Positions 6,462 to 12,108 of a stretch of 16,723 nt of DNA are shown here, in pieces. The notes under the pieces are model-generated. The model was not told the DNA's origin and did no database searches. It saw only the letters and a list, made by a program, of their open reading frames with translations. The position numbers and the translations under genes are program-made. The stretch's first letter is position 1. Each line of letters starts with the position of its first letter. Source of the DNA: an uncultured Eubacteriales bacterium (lineage in GTDB: Bacteria > Bacillota > Clostridia > Oscillospirales > Acutalibacteraceae); assembly GCA_934615635.1 (NCBI GenBank), contig CAKTTT010000034.1, positions 1 to 16,723 of the forward strand. The letters are read 5' to 3'.

Positions 6462-7187
6462 ATGATCGACCGGGATAGACTGCGAAATTGCGCCGCCGCA
6501 TACAACGTGTCCCTGGATGAAGCGGCGGCGGAGAAACTGGAGCTGTACGCCCGCCTGCTGGTCCAATGGAACGAACGGATGAACCTCACCGCCATCACCG
6601 ACCCGGAAGGGATCCTGCGCAAGCATTTTGTGGACAGCTTAACGGCGCTCCCCCACCTTCCCGCCGGCCCCTGCCGTCTCATCGACGTGGGAACTGGCGC
6701 CGGATTTCCGGGGGTCCCTCTGGCGGTGGTCCGGGGGGATCTCCAATTGACCCTGCTGGACAGCCTGAACAAGCGGCTGGTTTTTCTCCGGGAGCTGTGC
6801 GCCGCCCTGGAGCTCCCGGTCACCCTGATCCACGCCCGGGCGGAGGAAGGGGGACGGCAGCCGGCGCTGCGGGAACAATTCGACGTTGCCACCGCCCGGG
6901 CGGTGGCCGCCCTGCCCGTGCTGGCGGAATATTGCCTCCCCTTTGTTAAGCAGGGAGGCCGCTTCATCGCCATGAAGGGGCCGGAAGGGGAAGCCGAGGC
7001 CGCGGCGGCCGCCAAGGCGGTGGCGCGGCTGGGCGGCGCGCCGGCAAAGGTTCACACAGTTCTTCTTCCCGTCCCGCCGGACGGGGAGGCGGCGGAGGAG
7101 CGCCGCCTGCTGGTGATCGACAAAATCGCCGCCACGCCGCCGGCATATCCCCGGCCTTCGGCAAAAATCGCGCGGCAGCCCTTATAA
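6462..7187 (+). CDS. rsmG: 16S rRNA (guanine-527-N7) methyltransferase RsmG (GidB)
   Basis: Methylates N7 of G527 in the 530 loop of 16S rRNA with S-adenosylmethionine; in other bacteria its loss gives low-level streptomycin resistance. The 241-residue length is normal. NLTAI (41-45) and HFVDSL (55-60) precede the SAM-binding motif IDVGTGAGFPGVPLA (74-88). LLDSLNKRLVFL, ATARAVAALPVLAEYCLPFVK and a C-terminal TPPAYPR segment ending in QPL follow in family order. A consensus AAGGAGG (6449-6455) is 6 nt before the ATG. It lies 47 nt downstream of mnmG and upstream of the Noc/ParB gene, the classical Firmicute arrangement. Two overlapping frames on the other strand are shadows. Confidence 0.97.
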   Translation: MIDRDRLRNCAAAYNVSLDEAAAEKLELYARLLVQWNERMNLTAITDPEGILRKHFVDSLTALPHLPAGPCRLIDVGTGAGFPGVPLAVVRGDLQLTLLDSLNKRLVFLRELCAALELPVTLIHARAEEGGRQPALREQFDVATARAVAALPVLAEYCLPFVKQGGRFIAMKGPEGEAEAAAAAKAVARLGGAPAKVHTVLLPVPPDGEAAEERRLLVIDKIAATPPAYPRPSAKIARQPL

Positions 7188-7222
7188 TTTCCGGATTTCG
7201 ACAACCCGGTACGACAAAAGCT

Positions 7223-7289
7223 CGTCCTTTTCCGTGTTATGCTGTCCTTGTCGCCGCAGAAAAACGGCGGAATAGAAACGGAAAGGACG
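7223..7289 (+). promoter_or_regulatory. Inverted repeat in the noc leader covering the ribosome binding site
   Basis: CGTCCTTTTCCGT (7223-7235) is complementary, with one bulged base, to ACGGAAAGGACG (7278-7289). Inside lies a second short pairing, CGCCG with CGGCG (about 7252-7269). The right arm contains the AAAGGA Shine-Dalgarno of the downstream gene, so folding would mask it. A possible extended -10 (TGTTATGCT, 7235-7243) lies at the end of the left arm; transcripts from it would lack that arm, so only read-through from rsmG would be masked. This is inference. Confidence 0.4.
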
Positions 7290-7296
7290 TGTTTTT

Positions 7297-8178
7297 ATGT
7301 GGGGAAAAACCCTCATCAGCCGGGAAAAAGAGGAAAAAAAGCCGAAATACGCCGTCAGCGGCAAGGTGATTATGGTACCCACAAACGATATCCTTCCCAA
7401 CCCCGACCAGCCGCGGCGGGAATACAGCTATCAGAAGCTGCTGGAGCTGTCCCAGAGCATGGTGGAAAACGGTCTGCTGCATCCTCTCACCATCACCTTC
7501 CGGGAGGGCAGACCGATGCTGGTGGCGGGGGAGCGGCGGCTGCGGGCCGCGAAAATCGCCGGGATGCAGGAGATTCCCTGCATCGCACGGGAAACCGACG
7601 ACCGTCAGCGGGCGCTGCTGGCCCTGGTGGAAAATCTCCAGCGGGAGGAGATGAACTGCTTCGAGGAGGCGGAGGGATACCGCCGGCTGATCGAATCCTA
7701 CGGCCTTACCCAGGAGGAAGCGGCCTACCGGCTAGGCTGCGCCCAATCCACGGTGGCCAATAAGCTGCGGCTGCTGCGCCTGCCTCCGGCCGAGCGCAGG
7801 CGGATGATCGACGCGGGGCTGACCGAGCGTCACGCCCGCGCCCTTCTGCGGCTGGAGGAGGATGATATACGGGCGGCGGCGCTGGATCGGGTGACGGCGG
7901 AAAAACTCAATTGCGCCCAGACCGACCGGCTGGTGGCGGATCTGCTGGCCGGCAGGGTGAAACGGAAAAAAGCGACGCCCCTGGTGCGGGATGTGCGGTT
8001 GTTTTTCAACACCCTCTCCCATGCGGTGGACACCATGCGCCGTTCCGGTATCCGGGCCTGCGCGGAAAAAAGCGAAACGGACGAATACATAGAATATGTG
8101 GTCCGCATTCCCAAGGCGGAGGCGGTGCCCTCCCGGGGACGGAAAGCCAAATCGGATGCGGCCAGGCAAACCGCCTGA
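7297..8178 (+). CDS. noc: ParB/Noc-type nucleoid protein, probably Noc
   Basis: A 293-residue ParB-family protein. Residues about 24-40 carry VIMVPTNDILPNPDQPR; 57-66 ENGLLHPLTI; 78-84 the CTP-binding box GERRLRA; 112-116 ENLQR; and about 136-162 a helix-turn-helix (GLTQEEAAYRLGCAQSTVAN). The rest is a C-terminal dimerisation-type region with a basic, Ala/Lys-rich tail. Family members bind a palindromic site, load as CTP-dependent sliding clamps and either drive segregation (ParB, with ParA) or block division over the nucleoid (Noc). The position right after rsmG and the absence of a parA beside it favour Noc, as in Bacillus. The N-terminus lacks an obvious Noc membrane-binding amphipathic helix, so a ParB role cannot be excluded. 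An inverted repeat overlaps its ribosome binding site. Confidence 0.88.
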   Translation: MWGKTLISREKEEKKPKYAVSGKVIMVPTNDILPNPDQPRREYSYQKLLELSQSMVENGLLHPLTITFREGRPMLVAGERRLRAAKIAGMQEIPCIARETDDRQRALLALVENLQREEMNCFEEAEGYRRLIESYGLTQEEAAYRLGCAQSTVANKLRLLRLPPAERRRMIDAGLTERHARALLRLEEDDIRAAALDRVTAEKLNCAQTDRLVADLLAGRVKRKKATPLVRDVRLFFNTLSHAVDTMRRSGIRACAEKSETDEYIEYVVRIPKAEAVPSRGRKAKSDAARQTA

Positions 8179-8706
8179 GGCCCGCCCGCCGTCTGCGTGA
8201 AAAAGGGCTCCCTCCGGTCGGCGATGCCGAAATGCCAATCCCCTCCGGCATAGCCGGCGATGCCGGAAAGGCCCCCAAAGGCACTGGCGCCGGCATAAGC
8301 AACCGATATTGGACCTGATGACGTGGCGCTTTTTTCTCTTTGTCGGCGGATAGCCCGCCCCTTCCGTCCAGCCGTCCGTATGTCACCATGGCGTTGCAGT
8401 ATCGCTGAAGCATCTGCGGCGTCAGGCCCATAAGCATGACCCTCCGCGGTTCACAATAGGGCGGGATGCGCCTCTCGGCGAACACCTTGCCTCCACAGCG
8501 CCCTGAAAGCTCCCCTTCCTCCTGATCCGAAAGACCACTATTTTCGGTTTTCCCCAGGGAATGGGCCGCCGCCCCGTTTTCCTCCTTACCGCCTCGGTCA
8601 CCCTTTTTTCTCCCTATGTCCTTTTTTGCCCGTCGCCTTTTCCTTCTTGTTCCACACTCACGGCTTAAGCTTTCCCGAATCCCGGCTCCGCCGGCAATTC
8701 TCCTCC
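8179..8706. other. Gene-less region between the convergent noc and PAP2 genes
   Basis: No supported gene. After noc there are GCCG-rich short repeats (CGGCGATGCCG twice, near 8218 and 8255) and an inverted repeat CCGGCAT/ATGCCGG (8245-8266). A weak terminator-like element is GCGCC (8287-8291) pairing over a long loop with GGCGC (8325-8329), followed by T6. A minus-strand frame stays open through the interval but has no convincing start (see findings). At 8660-8682 lies one copy of a short dispersed repeat. Confidence 0.45.
8660..8682 (-). repeat. Short dispersed repeat, copy 1
   Basis: These 23 bases match 15616-15638 with one difference; the shared core is AAGCTTTCCCGAATCC. Both copies lie in gene-less DNA downstream of a minus-strand gene and its terminator hairpin, in the same orientation. 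Confidence 0.6.
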
Positions 8707-8754
8707 AAAAACGAAACGGGCCTGACGGGGGTATACCCCCGTCAGGCCCGTTTC
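8707..8754 (-). terminator. Terminator of the PAP2-like gene: 42-bp perfect palindrome plus T5
   Basis: 8713-8754 is a perfect 42-bp inverted repeat with a GGGGGTATACCCCC centre. On the minus strand it is followed after one base by TTTTT (8707-8711). It begins 38 nt after the stop codon of the minus-strand gene. The stem is unusually long and perfect for an intrinsic terminator. Confidence 0.85.
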
Positions 8755-8792
8755 ATCGTTTCTGTCTCGATCCGGCACAATCCGCCGATCCG

Positions 8793-9530
8793 TCAATCCA
8801 TGGTAACCGTTTCCCGCACCGCTTCCGCTTTGGGGGCGGCAGGTTCCGCGGAATATTCCACCGGCAGCTTCCGGGCCTTGCGCAGGAACAGCCCCTTCCA
8901 GTCCACCTTGAAGATCAGAATATACAAGGGAATTTCCAGGATCAGGGCCGCCAGCACATCGATAATGGAATGCTGCTTGAGGAAAACGGTGGAGGCGCAC
9001 ACCAGGATGGTGAATACCAGCGAAGCGCGTTTGAACCACTTTCTATCCCTGCACAGCCTGGATTTGCACAAACCTATGTGAACCGCCAGTTGATTGAGCA
9101 CATGCAGGCTGGGGCAGCAATTGGTGTTGGTGTCATTGGCATATATCGTGTCCCGCACCAGTCTGCTGAAAATGTCGTTATCGGTGATGATGGGCCGCAG
9201 GGGCTGACCGTGAGGGAACAACAGGTAGATCACCTCGGTGATAAACATTCCCCAGGCCAGCAGGGCGAAGGCGCGGATAAAATCCTGCCGGTCATGAAGG
9301 CAGAGCACCGCCAGCCCGCCGCCCACGTACGCGAACCAAAGCATGTAGGGAATCACAAAAGCCGGAATAAAGGGGATATAGCCGTCTACCCAGCAGTATA
9401 CCCAATATTTGGGGACCACGTATTGTTCCAGCAGACTGAACTGCTGCCCCAGCATGGCGAAGATCAGAAACAGCCATGCATGGGAATATTTTTTTGCCAG
9501 ATCCACGACCCTGCCGCGTTCGATACGCAT
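8793..9530 (-). CDS. PAP2-superfamily membrane phosphatase/phosphotransferase (Aur1/PAP2_3-like)
   Basis: A 245-residue protein with about five to six hydrophobic segments and an AAGGAGA ribosome binding site. The active-site signatures are CCPSLHV (residues 138-144, in place of PSGH) and the later S180...H187...D191 set in STVFLKQHSIIDV, which fits the SRxxxxxHxxxD motif except that Thr replaces Arg. An RP pair (112-113) stands where the first PAP2 motif would end, but its usual Lys is missing. This variant pattern is closer to the inositolphosphotransferase/PAP2_3 branch than to classical lipid phosphatases. The substrate is probably a membrane lipid phosphate. The C-terminal 25 residues are a soluble Pro/Glu/Ala tail. 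It has its own promoter and terminator, so it is a single-gene unit convergent with noc. Confidence 0.85.
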   Translation of the reverse strand: MRIERGRVVDLAKKYSHAWLFLIFAMLGQQFSLLEQYVVPKYWVYCWVDGYIPFIPAFVIPYMLWFAYVGGGLAVLCLHDRQDFIRAFALLAWGMFITEVIYLLFPHGQPLRPIITDNDIFSRLVRDTIYANDTNTNCCPSLHVLNQLAVHIGLCKSRLCRDRKWFKRASLVFTILVCASTVFLKQHSIIDVLAALILEIPLYILIFKVDWKGLFLRKARKLPVEYSAEPAAPKAEAVRETVTMD

Positions 9531-9565
9531 GGCCTTCTCTCCTTCCGTGTCGTCCTGCCTTGGTC

Positions 9566-9594
9566 AGTATACCAGAACAGACGTTTTTTGACAA
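9566..9594 (-). promoter_or_regulatory. Sigma-A promoter of the PAP2-like gene
   Basis: On the minus strand: -35 TTGTCA (9589-9594), a 17-nt spacer, -10 TATACT (9566-9571) with an extended TGG before it. The leader is about 30 nt. Confidence 0.85.
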
Positions 9595-9606
9595 GGTCAA
9601 TGGGGT

Positions 9607-9845
9607 GGTTTTCATGGAATCTTAAGGTTTATTTCCGGCGGGCCGCTTTGGCGGCAAGCGGATGACACTCGCCGGATCGCCCACGAGGACTGCCTGTGAA
9701 AAGGCGGGAACCGGAAGCGGTGGAAGCCAGCTCGTCCGGTTGAGCGTCCTTAGCACGGGGATAGTTTCCCCGGCGCCGACCGGCGCGCGGCTTGTCTCCG
9801 CTATAGCTCGGGGGGCTCCGGCAGCCCTGTATTCGTCAACACAGC
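9607..9845. other. Hairpin-dense gene-less spacer
   Basis: Several short perfect hairpins follow one another: GCCT/AGGC near 9690, GCTC/GAGC near 9730, GGGGA/TCCCC near 9760, GCGCC/GGCGC near 9775, GGGCT/AGCCC near 9815. Frames of 95 codons are open on both strands over nearly the same bases, which suggests a conserved non-coding or repeat element rather than a gene. One of them, on the minus strand (9622-9909), starts at a GTG overlapping the GNAT stop codon, so a coupled small protein cannot be wholly dismissed. Confidence 0.4.
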
Positions 9846-9891
9846 AAAAGCCCCCAAGGGAAAAGGGATTGTCCCCATCCCAGGAGGGGGC
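9846..9891 (-). terminator. Possible terminator of the GNAT gene
   Basis: On the minus strand GCCCCC (9886-9891) pairs with GGGGGC (9850-9855), with an inner GGGAT/ATCCC stem, followed by TTTT. It starts 15 nt after the stop codon. The T-run is short, so this is tentative. Confidence 0.45.
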
Positions 9892-9905
9892 CGACAAACG
9901 GGAGA

Positions 9906-10418
9906 TCACCTCTCGCTTCTCAACCGCGAGTACATTTTCATGTCGATAACCCGGCCGTTTTTTACAGCGTTGCTCCTCAGCGTGCCTTCGTATTGAAAAC
10001 CCGCTTTTTCCAGCACCCGGCAGGATGCGGCATTGTATGCAAACGGCTCCGCGTAGATACGGATGATATCGCTCCTGTCAAAAACATAATCGCAAACTTG
10101 TTTGACGGCTTCGGTCATCATTCCCTTTCCCCAGCATTCTTCCGCGATGTAATAGCCCAATTCGGCAGTCTGCCTGTGTATGTTTCCCTGACGGAAAACG
10201 CCGATGCTGCCCTTCACTTTGCCATCTATCGCAATAGCAAAAGCGAACGCGTCCTTTCCCCCTGCGGAAAGCATAGCCGTGATATAATCCCTCGCGTCTT
10301 GCTCCGTGTAAGGGTAGGGCAACCCGTCCCGAAGATTGTCCTGTATGTTTTTATTGGAAATAACCGCCGCTAAATCGGCCGCGTCCGACAACTCCCATTT
10401 TCTTATTTTGCATATCAT
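9906..10418 (-). CDS. GNAT-family N-acetyltransferase, RimJ/RimL type
   Basis: A 170-residue acetyltransferase. The acetyl-CoA-binding motif A is AELGYYIAEECWGKGMMTEA; motif B is the NAASCRVLEKAGFQYEGTLR segment, as in RimJ/RimL proteins that acetylate ribosomal-protein N-termini or small amines. The true substrate cannot be told. The open frame extends upstream to 10499, but the predicted promoter lies inside that extension and the GGGAGGAG ribosome binding site is just upstream of ATG 10418 (MICKIRKW); ATG 10427 is the alternative but is almost touching the Shine-Dalgarno. The base composition is less GC-rich than its neighbours, with more AAA, ATA and TTT codons. This hints at later acquisition. 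It is divergent from the solute-binding lipoprotein gene. Confidence 0.9.
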   Translation of the reverse strand: MICKIRKWELSDAADLAAVISNKNIQDNLRDGLPYPYTEQDARDYITAMLSAGGKDAFAFAIAIDGKVKGSIGVFRQGNIHRQTAELGYYIAEECWGKGMMTEAVKQVCDYVFDRSDIIRIYAEPFAYNAASCRVLEKAGFQYEGTLRSNAVKNGRVIDMKMYSRLRSER

Positions 10419-10450
10419 GCTCTTCATCTCCTCCCTAAATACCGGTTTGT

Positions 10451-10478
10451 ATTCTAGTTTACCATAGGGAACTATCCA
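10451..10478 (-). promoter_or_regulatory. Candidate promoter of the GNAT gene
   Basis: On the minus strand: -35 TGGATA (10473-10478), a 16-nt spacer, -10 TAGAAT (10451-10456). It lies 33 bp upstream of the chosen ATG and supports the shorter start. Confidence 0.55.
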
Positions 10479-10553
10479 GGGCAAGGCCGTTTGTGGCACC
10501 CGCCGAAATGTTCTCCCGTCATTATGTTCTATAACCGGGCCATTTTTTTATCT

Positions 10554-10582
10554 TTGGCAAGCCGCCTGTTCTGTGTTATAAT
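10554..10582 (+). promoter_or_regulatory. Strong promoter of the lipoprotein/c-di-GMP operon
   Basis: -35 TTGGCA (10554-10559), a 17-nt spacer, -10 TATAAT (10577-10582) with an extended TG at 10574-10575. It is the nearest thing to a consensus promoter in the window. Expected start is near 10589. Confidence 0.88.
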
Positions 10583-10635
10583 AGAAATATTCACGTGCAT
10601 ATGGATGAAATTTCGCGGAAGGCAGTGATAGCATC

Positions 10636-12075
10636 GTGCTTTTAAAAAATGTACGCAGGGTAATGGCGGCCGCTCTTTTGTTTTCCCTTCTGCTTACCGG
10701 CTGTGCGGGCGGCTCCCGGGACCCGGTACAACTGGATCCCAAAAATCCGGTTACGGTGGAAATCTGGCATTATTACAACGGACCCCAGAAAACAGCCTTT
10801 GACGAGTTGGTCTCCCAGTTCAACGAGGGACTGGGCAGGGAAAAGGGCATTGTGGTGGAAGCCTTCAGCCAGGGCAGCGTTAACGAACTGATCGCCAAGG
10901 TTATCGACGCCGCCGATCAGAAGGTGGGCGCGGGGGAAATTCCGGATATTTTCGCCGCCTACGCGGACACCGCCTACCAACTGGACCAAAAGGGGCTGGT
11001 GGCCTCCCTGGATCCCTACATGACCGCAGAGGAGCTTGAGGAATACATCCCGGGCTATATTGTGGAGGGCCGGTTTGACCAGGAGGGAAATCTCAAAATT
11101 TTTCCCATCGCCAAATCCACCGAGGTTTTCATGCTGAACAAAACCGATTGGGATCTCTTTGCCCGGGACACCGGAGCCTCCCTGGAGGAGCTCTCCACCA
11201 TCGAGGGGGTAACCGACGTCGCGCGGCGGTACTATGAGTGGAGCGGCGGCCGCGCCTTCTTCGGCCGGGACGCGGTGGCCAATTATATGATCATCGGCAG
11301 CCGTCAGCTTGGGCAGGAGATTTTCTCCGTTGTCAATGGCAAGGTGACGATTCAGGACGACAAAGAAATCCTTCGCAAGCTGTGGGATAACCTATACGTC
11401 CCTCACGTGCAGGGATGGTTCGCCGCTTACGGCAAGTTCCGTTCGGACGACATCAAAACCCGGGACATCATCGCCCTAGTGGGCTCCACCTCCGGCGCCG
11501 CCTACTTTCCCAATAAAGTGAACCTCAGCGATACGGAGAGCTATCCCGTGGAATCGCTGGTCATGCCGGCGCCCGTCTTCAAGGGCGGCGAGGCCTATGC
11601 GGTCCAGCAGGGTGCGGGGATGGTGGTGACCAAATCCGACGCCAAAACGGAGTATGGGGCGGTGGTTTTCCTCAAATGGTTCACCGAAGCCCAGCGCAAT
11701 CTGGATTTTTCCATCTCTTCCGGCTACCTGCCGGTGAAGAAGGAAGCCAATACCCAGGATATGCTGAACGCCGCGCTGGACAAGGAGGCCGCCGTTTCCT
11801 ACACGGTGCATCTGAAAAAAACGCTGCCGGTGGCCATGGAGATGGCGCAGACATATACGATGTATACCAATAAGGCCTTTCAGGGCGGCACCGCCGCCCG
11901 GGCGGTGCTGGAAAACAGCATGATGGACAAGATTAAAACGGACTTGGCTGCTATCGACGCGCTGGTGGAGAGCGGCCAATCCCGGCAGGAAGCCCTTGCC
12001 GGCTTTTTGACGGATGCAAACTTCGACGCTTGGTATGCTTCATTCGATAAGGCGCTGCGGGCCGCGGCGAAATAA
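10636..12075 (+). CDS. Extracellular solute-binding lipoprotein (family 1/8), paired with a c-di-GMP enzyme
   Basis: A 479-residue lipoprotein. It starts at GTG 10636: this start includes the basic residues K4, R7 and R8 before the hydrophobic core, and the lipobox LLTGC places the lipidated Cys at residue 23. An ATG at codon 10 would lose the charged part. The Shine-Dalgarno (GGAAGG) is rather far, about 14 nt. The mature part opens with VTVEIWHYYNGPQKTAFDEL and contains IPDIFAAYADTAYQLDQKGL, typical of type-I ABC sugar/oligosaccharide binding proteins. However, no permease or ATPase gene is nearby. The next gene, 33 nt on, encodes a transmembrane sensor with a large outer domain and GGDEF-EAL output. 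The inferred role is ligand capture and presentation to that sensor rather than uptake; an orphan binding protein serving a distant transporter is the alternative. Confidence 0.88.
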   Translation: MLLKNVRRVMAAALLFSLLLTGCAGGSRDPVQLDPKNPVTVEIWHYYNGPQKTAFDELVSQFNEGLGREKGIVVEAFSQGSVNELIAKVIDAADQKVGAGEIPDIFAAYADTAYQLDQKGLVASLDPYMTAEELEEYIPGYIVEGRFDQEGNLKIFPIAKSTEVFMLNKTDWDLFARDTGASLEELSTIEGVTDVARRYYEWSGGRAFFGRDAVANYMIIGSRQLGQEIFSVVNGKVTIQDDKEILRKLWDNLYVPHVQGWFAAYGKFRSDDIKTRDIIALVGSTSGAAYFPNKVNLSDTESYPVESLVMPAPVFKGGEAYAVQQGAGMVVTKSDAKTEYGAVVFLKWFTEAQRNLDFSISSGYLPVKKEANTQDMLNAALDKEAAVSYTVHLKKTLPVAMEMAQTYTMYTNKAFQGGTAARAVLENSMMDKIKTDLAAIDALVESGQSRQEALAGFLTDANFDAWYASFDKALRAAAK

Positions 12076-12108
12076 ACCCGCCGGAAGAGACGGGACGGAG
12101 GTGAGAGG

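Noticed and set aside
9622..9909. 95-codon frame whose GTG overlaps the GNAT stop codon, as a translationally coupled gene
   Set aside because: The opposite strand is equally open over the same bases, the sequence is full of hairpins and no domain was recognised; kept only as a remark.
10419..10499. Upstream extension of the GNAT frame to 10499
   Set aside because: The predicted promoter lies inside it and the strong ribosome binding site belongs to ATG 10418 or 10427.
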